Assembly (NCBI GenBank): GCA_002914805.1
Contig: JXTB01000051.1
Location: 326,627-390,626 of the forward strand
DNA length: 64,000 nt
Source: Parasponia andersonii
Taxonomy: Eukaryota; Streptophyta; Magnoliopsida; Rosales; Cannabaceae
Reading direction: 5' to 3'
The notes under the pieces were generated by a model that ran no database searches, was not told the DNA's origin, and worked only from the letters and a program-made list of their open reading frames with translations. Both the position numbers and the translations under genes were made by a program. Below, piece by piece: positions 45,816 through 59,371 of the stretch. Position 1 is the stretch's first letter, and the number at the start of each line of letters is the position of its first letter.

Positions 45816-46409
45816 GCTTTAGATCCCATACGAGAGTCATATAGTCATCGAGCATGACGTTAATAAAAAAAAAAAGGAAAAAAAAATCCTTTTTTGTCAT
45901 ATTTTTCATTTACTGCTAATAAAATAAATGTATCCTATGTAATAATTAGTGTAATGATAAAAACCATGTAGAAGTAATAACAATTAAGTTTAATATAGTT
46001 CATCAAATCTACATATTAGTAGCTCGTCACATATAGTGCTTTTTTTTTTTGAAAACATCATCATGTATAGTTTTGTATTGCATAATTTAATGTTCTTGTT
46101 TCTACGTCATATTTTTTGTCGCATATAAAATATAATTTTCACCAAATGTCTTATCTTTTGCCCAAATTTGATTAGCATTACTCTGTATAATAATTTTAAT
46201 CATGTCTACTGTACAGCTAGTTTTATTATTTTAATTTTTCATATTGTCATGCTCCCACACTGAGTACGCATGCATAAGGCAGCTTGATGGGTACTAGACT
46301 CGTCTTAGTTGATGCGGGACATGCGATGACACTTATATTAACAAAAAAAATAATAATAACAATAAAATTGAAACCTAAAACTATAAATTGTAGTTGTCAT
46401 ATTTATACA
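45816..46409. other. Intergenic, AT-rich, no recognised feature
   Basis: Separates the candidate MITE from CACTA-2. It ends with the ACA target duplication of CACTA-2 at 46407-46409. Confidence 0.5.
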
Positions 46410-46429
46410 CACTACTAGAAAAAAGGATA

Positions 46430-46760
46430 TTCACAACGGTTAAAAATCACTGTAATTAATAATTTTACGAAGGTTGAAAACCACTATTAATGCAAATATC
46501 ATTAAAAAATGACACTTTTAACAATAGTTATAATCGTCGTGAAAGATAGATAAATTACGACAACCACCTAATTGACTCACCGTTAAAGACATGTAACGGT
46601 GGTTATAATTGTCATTGATATATGTCTTTGAATGCTGATTAATTACAGTGATTCCTATAAAAGCACCGTAGTTGATCAATTTCATAGCAGTTACAACTAC
46701 CGTGAAAGATTTTTGTTCCTTTAACGGCGGTTCCACATAAATTGCCGTTAAAGGCTCATT
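46430..46760. repeat. CACTA-2 left subterminal repeats
   Basis: Repeated words of the type 'aacggtggttataattgtc' and 'ttaacggcggttccac' in both orientations. ORFs in this region are not coding. Confidence 0.8.
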
Positions 46761-47289
46761 CTAGAGGAAATTTTTTTTCCATTCCCTTGGATAATTTATA
46801 AATTTCCACAGAATAAAAACCTGTATATAAACAGTCTCATTCAACTTCTACAATATCGAGACTCAGATAAATTTACAAATAAATGTATATAACTAAAGTT
46901 TTGTTATATAAATAAATACAACATAACATGTGTACCACTACCACTTGCAAGTTAGTTAACTTAATTCAAGGTTAGACTAATCTATCCAATATGCATAAAG
47001 TCAATGAATTGAAATAAAACTTAATACTTGAGTATATCACTAAAACTTGCAACATAATTCCGACGAATTATACCAATAACTATATTCAAGAACATAGTCT
47101 AACAAATCTAGATCATTCATAGATAATTAGCTATGGTTACGACCCATTCTTTACGTATTTCATTAATGTTGTCTACTGAATAAATTTCTTAGCTGCGACA
47201 TTATAAGTTTATAAACACAAATTAAATTTAGTAGCTAAAAATGACAAGAACATGTGTGAACTTAAATACTTTTAGATAAATAAAGTACA
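46761..47289. other. CACTA-2 internal region between subterminal array and second gene
   Basis: AT-rich. The last exon(s) of the second gene may be here, but I could not read them with confidence. Confidence 0.4.
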
Positions 47290-50160
47290 GTGTTAAGATA
47301 CTTACATTTGATCTAATATAATCCAACGGACTATTATCCTTCATCAAGTCTCACATCATGCACAAGACATAAAAACCATACTCTACGTAATTGGGTTAAG
47401 ATGGATATTATGATTATGATGAGAACTATATATGGTCAAAATATATAGACATCAATTGCATACCTTAATAAGTTTATATTATAATCATTATAGATCATAT
47501 CTTAATTGCATGCTACATTGGTCGTTGTTTCCTTTTTTATTTATCCGTATTATATATTTGGAATGCACTAAAAGAAAATAAATATCATATTACTAATGGA
47601 TTAATTACATAAATATATGTTAAGTATATTATGTTATAAATATACTAACCAATTTAGGAGATTTTGGGAATTCTATCTTGGTCATTGTCCAAGTAGATCA
47701 AAGAAATAAATATTTTTCTGGGCCACATTAATCATCATCAATATCCCATGCTGCCTGTTCAAAGCAATGTAACCAATTATAACTACAAGAAAACACAAAC
47801 AACTCAACCATGTAACATTTTAGTCAAAGAAATATAATATTTACCCAAGATTATAAGGAGCTAATAATAGCATTCATTTGCTTGCTACATGGAGTCTTTG
47901 TGCAAGATCACGAGGACGGCTATGATTCTTTGCACTGAGAACTTTAGATATGATAGAAGGATCAACAAATTGAAATAAGTATAATCGTTCCAAATTCAAG
48001 AGTTCATCGTACAAATACTTAATTAGAAATCAAAAATATACTATGTTACTATAAATTAAGAAAATATGCAATATATATATATATAAAAGGAAAATATAGT
48101 AGTGTACTTACTTGATATACACTGAGATGCATGTAGTACAAATCTCTTGGAGAAGAGAGAAATATATTATATCCTCTGTTGCCACATAAAGTTGATGCTC
48201 CTAAGTCCCGTATATCTCTTATTCCATCGGTATTGTAGTATTGAAGTTAATGTTGAATTTTGAAATTGTTGAATACAAAGACTTCAATGTTAAGGGAAGA
48301 TAAGAAGTTTATATAGGCAACTCCGAATGCACATGCCTAGCACTAGATAATGATGAAGGAATCGCTTCTTTCTGTTAAGGTTGAGTCACTAGTTGTATGG
48401 GAGGTGACACATTTTTCTTCCTTTGTGACTATATTTTAATTAGTTAGAATGATATATATTATATTAAACTAAATGAGTAAAAATTTGAGAATTTATCTCA
48501 TCATTCCCAAGTAGTACTAGATACTTAGGCCAAGATATTAGTGTATCAATTGCAGACATAACAAGGAAGAAATCGGCAGATGGAATGGGAATCGAGAGGA
48601 CCGTTGCTTGTTGAATACATCTTTGATTGAAACTCAAACATGATCTTTACCTAAATTCATCCCATGAACTATAGTTACTCCAGTATTTACCATAAAACCA
48701 GTGGTAACTATCTCGTTATCTGGTTTTACCATCAACCTACACGGTGTAAACTGCATATTGAATATATTAGTATAATTATATAGTATACATACACTATTAT
48801 AGTTTTTACCAAGATTGGTGTTGTACTATTGTCTTATACTTCAGGAATTATGGCATAAAATTCAAGCTCTTCGGGATCATTGATATCCATCTCAGCGTCC
48901 TCAACATCAATTTCGGGCTCATGGATATTAGCTTTTGGATTCTTTTTTCCAAGTGCACCAATAGATTTCAAAATTATGTTTTGAAACTTGTCAAATCTTT
49001 GTTGCAATGTAATCTCTTGTTCTTGGAGGCATTCTTCATACATTCTTTCTAACTTACTATTTTTTCCTTCCACACTTTGTCTCTGTGTCTTTCATAGTGA
49101 AATTGGCGTTCTTGTAATTCTTTTAATCCCACACTAGGCTTCCTGAATACTTCTCTTTGTCTTATAAATTTACCTTTATCTCAAACACGATCTGGGTACT
49201 CAGGAGTTCCCAGTGCTTGAGTAAGAATGTCATTGGATCTAATTTTAATGATCTCTCCCTTGTTTCATAGCTCATATAACATATTCTACGAAAGTAATAA
49301 ACACATTATTTAGTTAATCAAATTTTTAGTTATAAACGCCAAACTACGTATAATAAATAGAACTTACAATTCTTTCATCTTTTCTCTTGTACTATCATCT
49401 ACATAGTTTTTTTTTTGGATTTTTTCCACAACTTAGCCCGCTCAACTAGATATACACTTCCTTCTTCTTATTACATTTCTCTTCCTAATATTGAGAAACA
49501 CTTATGAGAAGTGTAGTATAGGTATTGTTGTTTTGCATGTCTTTCTTGGTTTTTCTTCCTCAACTCTAGAAAATTAGGATCCATTTTTGATGCATCAAAG
49601 GCCTTCCATTATTCATCAGTGATGTAACAATTGCTTGTTACTAAAACTATTAATGCATCTGGATTTTTTATAGCCCATATATCATCTTCAAAGTACCTCC
49701 TAATATATTTACTAGTTAATAATGACTTGTAGTCATACCATTTCTTACTCACCGATGACCACAAATAAGGTTTATTACCCTAACTATCTGGGAATGTACT
49801 TTATAATAAAATCAAACAAAATATGAATTAGGCCATATGGTAGCATAAAAAAATAATGTATGATATAAAGCAAATTAGTAGATAACTTACTCTCAAGTCG
49901 TCCCATATGACAATATAAATCTTTTCTGGAACATTAGACTAATCAGGTATAGTAATCAAAATTTTGATATGAGCTAACTAACTAAGATATGACTCAAATC
50001 TCGGTGTCCAATGCCCATCTGGTTGGCCAAATGCGTTCCACTCTAAAAGAATTAGTTCTCCCCTATTTCTCATTTTAATGATTTCTTTACACTGTGTAGC
50101 CCTTCTTTTTGCCTTCTTCTTCTGATGCTTTGCATGATCCTCATCTGAATAGTCTTCCAT
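47290..50160 (-). pseudogene. CACTA-2 second gene: transposase_24 plus Ulp1-like domain
   Basis: The first exon starts MEDYSDEDHAKHQKKKAKRR and ends near AFGQPDGHW (50160-49978). The transposase_24 stretch lies at about 49500-49950 (VPEKIYIVIWDDLR; DPNFLELRKKNQERHAKQQY). A coiled-coil/acidic exon is at 48834-49073 (LQEQEITLQQRFDKFQN, then EPEIDVEDAEMDI). Ulp1-like exons are at about 47660-47760 (catalytic His at 47748-47750 followed by Gly instead of Trp; ILMMINVAQKNIYFFDLLG) and 47300-47400 (VEYGFYVLCMM, with Tyr at 47378-47380 where the catalytic Cys is expected). Stops interrupt several exons. Confidence 0.72.
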
Positions 50161-50286
50161 TGACCTAAATAAATAAAACAAAATATCAGTGAACAAAGTA
50201 GCTCTTATTATTCAATTTTTATAAGTAATGAAAATAAACATATAATACAACATATACATATTTAATTCACCTTCTATTATTTTGCC

Positions 50287-53200
50287 TCAGCCAATATTAA
50301 TCCATGAATCATCACCATCATCCCGAGAATATAACCCTATGGTTTCTGCTACAGTATTGAAACCATCAATATCTCCCAAAGCTATATCAATTATATTAAG
50401 CTCATCAAGTACTTCAACTTTAACAAGATCATCATTATTTCTCTCATGTTTCTTGGTTCCATAGAAAGTACTACATACCAATCACTATCTAACGGGTCAG
50501 TAATGTAAAATACTTATTTCACTTGTGAGGCTAAAATGAATGGATCATCTTTATGACCTACCTTCCGTAGGTTAACCAACTTAAAGCCCAAATCATCCAC
50601 TTTGATCCCATGATTATTTTCAACCCAATCACATTTAAAAACCGGGACCCTAAATGCACAATGGTTGAGCTCCCATATCTCTTTTAGTACTCCATAGTAG
50701 GTCTTATTTCCTTCAATAGGGTTCTTATAGTTAGCACTAGCAAAGTACATGGTTTGTGCAATAATACTAACTCCACTATTTTGATTAGTCCGTATATTAT
50801 CACGAGACTTAGTATTAAAACGTTAACTATTGATAATATATGCCTCATGCTTAGTAGGCATAATTGTGGGATCTTTTATAATCCATTTCAATTTTTAAAT
50901 ACTTTAGTATTTGGATTCGCCAAATCAATTTTAACTATAACTACAAAAAAAAATAGAAAATATAAAAGATTTTTTGTTAGTATGGATACATTTTACAGAA
51001 AAAAAGAACTCATTATGTCATCCCGTCTATTCCTTTTTTCTTAACTAGTTTATGAATATCCTATGATATTTTTCTTATACCCATTTTTCTCTCTTTGAAG
51101 GATTTTCATGTTTTACATATTGTAAATGGTCACTATATATACAACTATTTCTTAAGAATCTTATTGCAACAACTAAGATTATTAATAAATTTATGAATCA
51201 AATAACTTAGTCGCATTTACTTGATATAAGGTTGAACATCTGCTATATTTTTAAGTACAATCCTATGATCTAGATCTAAATCTATGCAATCAATGAGAGT
51301 GGGATTACTAACACCTATATCTTTACTTTGAAATTCCACTGACTGTCGAGATTTCAGAATACCAATAGTATGAGCATGACCAATATATTCTGAACAAAAT
51401 TCTATAGCTTCTTCAGCTATGTAACATTCAACTATACATGCCTTAAGACGATTCTGATTTCGAATATAACCCTTGTAAATTTTCATTAATCTGTCAATTG
51501 GATACATCCATCGCAAATAAATTGGACCACTTAATTTAATTTCCCTTACTAAATGTACAGTTAAATATCAAAGAATGACGGAGGAAAATATTGCTCGAGA
51601 AAACACAATGTAATGATGATTTCTTTTTGAAGTGATTCAAACTTGGTTACATCCATTGCTTTAGTACAAATAGTATTGAAGAAGAAACGTAATCTCATGC
51701 TCATGAATCTGACATGATTTAGAGAAATTCCACAGATTGCAACTGAAAGTAATTATTGCATCAAGGTGTGATAATCATGTGACTTCAACTCAATTAGTCT
51801 TAAATCTTTCATAAACACCAAGTTGTGAATGCTTGAGAAATAACCATCCATAACTTATATATTGGCTAAAGTCTCACATATTTGACGTTTTTCTTCTTTT
51901 GTCAAATTAAAACAAGCTGCCGGTAAAAATGTTCACTTCTCATCTAATTTAGGAGCTAACTCTTTTTTTACTCCTATTTCTACAAGATCAAGACAAGCGG
52001 AAATACCATCTTTTTATTTTTTTCGGGTATGTTAAGCAAAGTCCCAATAATACTATCACAAATATTCTTCTCAATGTGCATGACATCAAGATTGTGCTGT
52101 AAAACATTATACTTCCAATACTCTAACTTAAAGAAAATAGATTTCTTTTCCAATAGTCACTCTTCGTTACTTCCTTCTCTGTTTCTTGTCTCCTTTTCTT
52201 CTTTTCTTTCTTATTTCTTTGGCTCTTTTCTTTCACAATTTTTCTAAATTTATTAACTATTCGACTAATTTGTTTAAAAACTTCCTCACTACTTAATGGA
52301 TTAGGAGCATTTTCCATCTCTTTTTTTCCATTAAAACACTTCGTATATTTATGATAAGCACGATCAAGAGGTAGGAATTGTCGATGTCTCATATAACCTT
52401 CTTTATTATAATGTTTCAATCTTATTATATGTGTATGCTCACTATATATTGGGCATACTTCATAACCCTTTACACAATGCCCGGACAAATTACGATATGC
52501 ATGGAAATCATTGATTGTCCATAATAATACTGTCCTTAAATTAAATCTCTCTTTTTTCCTTGCATCATAACAATCGACTCCATCCCATATACTTTTTAAA
52601 TAGTTTATTAACGGTGCCAAATAAACATTTATATCATTTCCAAACTATGTAGATCCTGAGATTAATAGGGTGAGCATTATAAATCTTCTCTTCATGCACA
52701 ACCAGGGAGGAAGATTATAAATAACAAGTATAACTGGCCAACAACTATGATTACTACTCATTGAACTATGAGGGTTTATGCCATCAGCCGAAAGACTAAG
52801 TCCGAGATTTCTGGGATCTTCTTTTATTATTAGCCATATGTCATCTATTTTTCTCTAAGTAAGAAAATCTGTTGGATGCTGAAGTTTTCCATCTTTGATT
52901 TTTTCTTTATTATGCTATATCAAACTTTTAGTATGTTCTTCATTTTGAAACAACCATTTAAATTAAGGAATGAGTGGAATATACCACAATACTTTCGCTG
53001 GGACCATTTTTTTCTCTTGGTTAAAGTGCTTCATAATCTCCCATCTCGAACATTTGCACACATGATAAGTACTTGCATCTACAAACTCTTTGCAGTATAA
53101 TATACAATCATTTGGACAGCCATGTATCTTTTCATACTCAATGCCTATTGAGCGTAATATTTTCCTTGCCTCATACATAGAAGTAGGTATGTTATTATTT

Positions 53201-53709
53201 TCTGGGAATACCTCTCCTAATAATGAAAGCAATTGAGAAAATCCATTATCGCTCTATCCATTACGAGCTTTTAAATTGTTAATCCTAACCAATAATAACA
53301 ATATCGTGATTTTTGAACCAGAATAGAGATCTTTCTTTGCATCCTTCACTAATTTAATGAATTCATCTCGATTAGCGAAGTTCTCTTCGATATCATTAAT
53401 CATATTTACCGGATAATCTTTGTATTTCTCAGAAATATACTCCTTTCGAGCTCTTTTGTTAAGGAAATTTTCTTCACGTGCGGGTTTTTTATGCCATATC
53501 TATCTTGTATAAGATGTATCTATTCTATTAAAAAATAAATATCCACTTACATCGACATCTCTCATATAATTAATGTAAACACACTTAACACATAGACACT
53601 GAGTCAAATTAGGATCTACACTATTTTTTTTGGCATATCTTAGGAAATGTGCAACCCCATCTTCATACTCTTTTGATAATCTACTCTTTATCATCCAACT
53701 TTTATCCAT
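50287..53709 (-). pseudogene. TNP2-type transposase of CACTA-2
   Basis: Reads in order: Transpos_assoc N-terminus (53500-53709, MDKSWMIKSRLSKEYEDGV, CLCVKCVY); PENNNIPTSMYEARKIL and GCPNDCILYCKE (52963-53232); Transposase_21 core with LGLSADGINPH (about 52760-52800), SCWPVILVIYNLPPWLCMK, GNDINVYLAPLINYL and WTINDFHAYRNLSGH (52123-52620), keeping two acidic residues expected in the catalytic triad; a DVMHIEKNICDSIIGTLLNIPEK block (about 52030-52100); DUF4218 (51217-51516, RWMYPIDRLMKIYKGYIRNQ, IVECYIAEEAIEFC); and DUF4216 (50514-50750, VFKCDWVENNHGIKVDDLGF). Stops include TAG at 53254-53256 (expected Trp); a frameshift follows LLNIPEK. The enzyme would cut and rejoin at CACTA ends; this copy cannot make it. 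Confidence 0.88.
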
Positions 53710-54500
53710 TACTAATTATTAAAATTTTTACTAAAATTCAACAGAGTTTTTGCTTAAAAATTGACTAACCCTTGCAAAAAAAAATGCACACCACTAATCT
53801 ATACTTTAAACCCACGTCAATATATCACATTTTAACATTTGTAAACCTCCAAATTCATCTCCTTTCATACTTTGTATTAAATTAACAAAGTTAGTAACTT
53901 AACAACTAACTTATTTTGTTAATGCTTATCTTTTTTCAACTAAGAATTATGTAAATTCAAAGTATTATCTATCAAAAATTAGTAACTATATAATCTATCA
54001 AATAAATAGTAAAATAACATAAAATTAAGCAAAATTAAGTAATTCATGACGATGTGGTCACATTAACAAACTATAATTGTTAATGACTATTAAAAAACAA
54101 CATAATAACATATATTTTATTTCATTTTCTATAATTAAAAGAAATTTCGGATTAAATACAAAATTAAAAAAATACCTCCAAGTGACCTAAAATGCAATAA
54201 TAGTATGGATTTGATGCTAAATTGATATTTCTGACCAAATTAGAATCTAAAACAACTAAAAATTACACAAAAATAATAAGATCACACATTACTCGGGAAT
54301 TGCAGCAGTTAATCATAAATTTTTCGAATAAATTCTAGGTTAAAAATTTGTTAAAATACAAAAAAATCATTAAAAAAATCATGCATATAAAGCTTACCCA
54401 CGTTAAAAGAAACGATTTGAGCTAAATAGAGGTGATTTTCGGTTAAAAACTGGCCGGATTACCAACTACTATGCACAGAGAAGATAAACGACGTGTCCAC
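53710..54500. other. CACTA-2 5' region of the TNP2 gene
   Basis: AT-rich leader and likely promoter between the TNP2 start codon and the right subterminal array. No distinct promoter motif could be singled out. Confidence 0.4.
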
Positions 54501-54539
54501 GGGTTGAAGAAGAAGAAGAAAAATAAGGGCCCGAGCTGG

Positions 54540-54780
54540 TTTCGACATTTTTATTATGGTCTTTAACGGTGATTCTATTAGAATCACTGTTATAGAATCG
54601 CAGTTAAAGATGTGTTTTTTACATTCTCGACGGTTCCGATCCAACCGCCAAGAAAATTTATTTTAAAAAAATAACCTTTTCTCGGCGATTGGTCTGAAAC
54701 CGCCGAGAAAAGGAGGCCAGTTCTCTTTAACAACAGTTCTTATTAAACCACCGTTAAATCAATGCCATTAAAAGCATTCT
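54540..54780. repeat. CACTA-2 right subterminal repeats
   Basis: Repeated 'tttaacggtgattctatta', 'ctcgacggttccgatccaac' and 'ctcggcgattggtctgaaac' words with their complements. Confidence 0.8.
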
Positions 54781-54790
54781 TTTAGTAGTG

Positions 54791-57700
54791 ACACTAATTT
54801 AATGTAAATCATTATTTAAGATAACAAAATATAATGCATAAATTAAATAAAAATATTATATGAGACCAATTTAAACCTTAGATTTATAGTATACAGGTCG
54901 GGCCTATATGTACAAAATTGGCATGAGCAAACATACTGTTTGGCTCAACTATAGCCATCGTCAAATACAATTTGCTTATCTACAACATAAGATAAAGAGT
55001 GTACTTGGGAGCTCAGTAAACAAAGACGACCTATAAGTCTAAGTACAATACATCATAAAAAATATAACAAGAATATTCAATATAGAGCTTAATAATTCAT
55101 CATATATACAATAAAAATGGTAGCATATTCATTCATTGAGGTATGTGCAACATAATTTCTAGGGCTCCGATGATACTGCTACCAGCTCAACATAAACATA
55201 TCTCACATCATCATATTTCATCATATCAACATATCTTATTCATACTTACCTATATAGGACTTATATGGCCACCCTATTGTTGCCTTGGCCAAGGCTTAAA
55301 GTCTTATACCATAATTTCATATTAATTTTCATCATAAAATTTTCTTAGAAAGTGTAATGGGTTTCATAATACCCTAGTCCCATATGGACCCATAGTATTA
55401 GCTTACTCTACATGCCATACTAATTAAGTTGTGCATCAGTTGGGTTGGGTTGATATACACCATCTTTTTTGGATGAGCCTTCAAGCTGGACTCAACTAAA
55501 GATTCCAAACACCCGAGGCAAGCCAAAGATAGTCAAGGCGGCTCGAATTACGTCAACTTGCCAATAGAGAAGGGAAGGAAATACATCGAGAGATAGAGTG
55601 AGGTCTGAGAATAATGAGAGATAAAGGCAACAAAGAACGGATTGATATTGAAGAAAAATATATATAGGTTTGATATTAAAGAAGAAATATATCCATAATA
55701 TAAAAATAATAAAAGTTAAGTGCTAAATAAGAAATTGATAAAGAGAGAAAGAAATAGGGGGGAGTGATATGACAAGTGAGAGAGAATACTAATGAAATCA
55801 CTTGAAAAACAGAAGTAGTAATAGTTTTTCAATGCTTAAATAATTTTTAAGGGAGAAAATCGTTAAAAAGAGTGAGTTGTCAGATAAGACTTAAAAAGTC
55901 AACAAAAGTCCTTATAGACGGACTATTAGATATTTAATACATTATTTTGAAATATAAATATCATATAAAAATATCTCATTTGGCCTAAGTCGAGTTCTAT
56001 AAGTGGAACATTTTCTCACACACTACTTGAACTAATAAGCTCGAGCAAGATAGTTTTTCAACTGATAATACCAAGTTAGAGAACCCATTGTTTTCGGCTT
56101 GAATTGGGTGAGAATGATCGGCTTTGTCAGCTTAATCAAGGTTTATATACATCCCTAATAATGTATTTCATATAAATATTTGGAGCAAAAATCTAAATAT
56201 ACCAATAAGCATATTTATATGACCAAATAGATTGTGAACTTAACATATTCCAATATCAATATTAATGACTTAGTCAATTTATAAGCATATTTATTCATAA
56301 TAATCTCATAACATAATTGCTGGAAAGACTTCAGAAAAATAACAATTAGTAGTATTTTTAAAATTTATTTTTCTTGAAAAACTACCAATAGTTTTTTAAT
56401 TAAACAACCTAGTAGAAAAAACAATTAGAAGCATAATAATTTCATAACAACATATTAGATATATGTAGAAAATTATACCTCTTGTAAACTGTAGATAAAC
56501 AAGAGAATTACTCCAATCCTCGATTGATCTTCGGATATATTTTTGTATATAACTATACAAGAAGGTAGTTTCTATATGCTATATAGAAAAAAATCAAGTT
56601 AATAATTGCGCATAATTCATAAAGAAATCCCAGAACATGATTAGACTATTCACTTATCTTTAGAAAAACTGATAGAATTTTAGTACAGTTTCTGTCACTT
56701 ACAAAAAAGATAGCTAGAATATCCTATATATAGACAACAGCAAAGAAGATACAAGGACACAACCGTAAGAGTGTCACATGCCTATGGTCACTATGACCAT
56801 AGCGTGTAGGCCTCTAGTAACTGGAAAAATTTGGCTAGTTAAGATAATTTTCTTTCCGTGAATTTCTTATTAGCCAATTTCTCTTCTTGTAATATTTGGC
56901 TATCCATTACCGCTTTATTTATTCAACAATTAGTGAATTATTACCTTATTAGTTTTTCCTTGATTTGTTAGTATCCAATTAATTATAATTAGAATGTCTA
57001 TCTAATTATGTCTAAGTATATTGAATCAAATCAACAGCAGGAATCTCTATCAATATTTTTCTAGAAATTAACATATTCCAAACAATGATATCTTTTATGT
57101 TTACTCTGAAAATTACCAAAACTAAAACAAGGCTTTTACTCCCACTATGCTACATGCCCAAGCCCAGTATTTGTGTCAGATGTGCAGCCTCCCGTGAAGT
57201 CTAATATAATATGTCTAATTTTATCTTAAATTAGTCCAGTCTAGTAATAGTGTTACCATTTACATAAGCTAGCCTGAGAATCTTATAAAGTATGCATAGT
57301 TGGCTCCTAAATAATTAAATTAGCTTATTAATTATTTAATTTCAAATATATTCTACTAAAATACTGAAATTATACTCTAGTTATCCATGATCAACTTTTA
57401 TAGTAATGTTCCATTACCATAATGATTCTTTGCTAATTACTCCTTTGAATAAGATCATGAAAACATAATCAAATATTTCTTGGTTTTTACTTATTTCTTT
57501 AATGATCATCTGTCAATATCTTATTGACTGAATTAGTATTAACATGCTTAGATTGAAGACATATGATTAAGTATTGAAATCCACTAAGAGATGTTACTGT
57601 ACCAAATTCTATATTGCTAACTACAACAACAGAGTATTAGCCTCATTGATCTCATTCATTTACAATTCAAATAAAGTCATACTTGAGAACATATAATCAT

Positions 57701-59371
57701 ATCTAACTCAAAATTAAGAGTAAAGCTAATTATTGCCTATGAAATTTTTTTCCATTAACATTGTCAATAGAATTTCATGATCCAGTACGGTGTAAGTTCT
57801 ATTATATCAGCTAACTTAAGTTGATCAAAACAAGTTAAATTTTTTCAAAATCTGCTGCAACATAAATAAAGTGCCCAACATTATTTATATTGTTGTGAAC
57901 TACTATTAATTAGTTATAAATAACTTGTATTCATGTCTTTTGTGAATCTATATTACAATCACAAAGATTCATATCTATACAATTAAATAGACTTTTTTCC
58001 AAATAACATACACAAGTAATTAACTGAATAATACTTTATTTTATTAACATAAAATTGTTTACATAAAAATAATTACTTTTATGAGCTTCTCACACTAATT
58101 CTAACAATAGTTGCAGCATAAGATAGTATTATCCATAAATATATAGTTCCTAACATTATGTCAATAAAGCTTATGAAAGAATCAACTACTAACCACATAG
58201 GATTTAATGCAAAAGCATATATACTGTTTAATAGCCCATGCATCCTTATGTTGTAGTTGTGTCTTTACTTACAAATTATGATGCAACACACATATATATA
58301 TATATACATATATAATGGCACAAGTATGTTTAAGATCTCGCTCATTCCTACTTTAGCAATTCGCTAATCTATATAGTAAAAACATAACATAGACACACAT
58401 TTCCGAGTCAAAGTGAAGCATAAAATACTAAAAATGTTTCTATCTTGACAAGTTTCTCTTAAGAAATTATTAGGTTATCATAATTACTTAAATTAAAGAA
58501 TACAATTTATCTAATAGTTTTAATAAGACTCAATTACATTACTTATGAAATTATAAGTCTAGTATCTCAATTAGGACCTTTCAATTTTATCAAGACCTTC
58601 ATAAGTCAAATTATAGTCTTTCTTTTAAATTTAAATTTTTGTTAGGTTATTAACTATACCACTTAATTATAAGTAAGAGACAAAACTAAAAATAAATTTA
58701 AACTCACATTATATTTTATTCTCAGATTCAAGATACCCAGAATTTTCTAGACCATATATGATATATTTGAAAATTCATAAGTTATTCTAGGGAGCTAAAA
58801 AAATTATGACACTAGTGGCATATAAAACTAGACTCAAATATCTTATCTTTATTGATATAATATAATAACTCTGAAATTAATTTGGGGTCATAAAGAAGCC
58901 AGTAACTAAGACCAAAAATCTGTCTTAGGTAAAACCTAGTAATTATGACTATCAATGTAAAAAATTCATATATCCCTCTACAAATAAGATTTTTGAGTGA
59001 TTTAAAGTCCTAAATGACCATTAAAAGGTCTAGTTTATGCTTTTAAACTTGTTTTTAAAAATTGAATTCCAATAATTCACAAGACATAAACATATATGAA
59101 CTGCACCAGTAAAATTATAAAAATAGTTCTCAGCAAATACGACAAATTTTAAAATTTTATAGTTAATCTAATGCTACTTAGTTTTAGGTCATCTTCGTTG
59201 AAGAACCCAGAATTACATAATTTAAACTTATATTTAATTAACTAAAGGAACTCGTGTAAAACTTTTATCATTTACTCAATATTAGGAAAACTATATCTTA
59301 AAAACTTCTATCTATAGTCAAGTTTTCATATTATGAATTCTATACAAATTTGATTTTTTTTTTGATAAAGT
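54791..59371. other. Intergenic AT-rich DNA, no gene recognised
   Basis: After the ACA duplication of CACTA-2 there are 4.6 kb of AT-rich sequence with only very short ORFs. No RT, transposase or host-gene motif was seen on either strand. A 9-bp perfect hairpin (ctatggtca/tgaccatag, 56782-56802) and a (TA)n run near 58292 are the only structures noted. Decayed retroelement DNA is possible but unproven. Confidence 0.5.

Larger units (their letters stand above)
46410..54790 (-). mobile_element. CACTA-2: near-complete but inactivated CACTA/EnSpm element
   Basis: The left tip CACTACTAGAAAAAAGG and the right tip, reverse complement CACTACTAAAAGAATGC, form the inverted termini. Target duplication is ACA on both sides (46407-46409, 54791-54793). 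Subterminal arrays of 'ttaacggcggtt' type lie at both ends. Genes run on the minus strand: the TNP2 transposase (53709-50287) and a second gene with transposase_24 and Ulp1-like parts (50160-47290). At 8.38 kb the size is typical for the superfamily. Stops and frameshifts in both genes make it non-autonomous now. Confidence 0.92.

Noticed and set aside
56782..56802. Perfect 9-bp hairpin (ctatggtca/tgaccatag)
   Set aside because: A single short palindrome in non-coding DNA without a U-run, gene context or repetition; may be chance.
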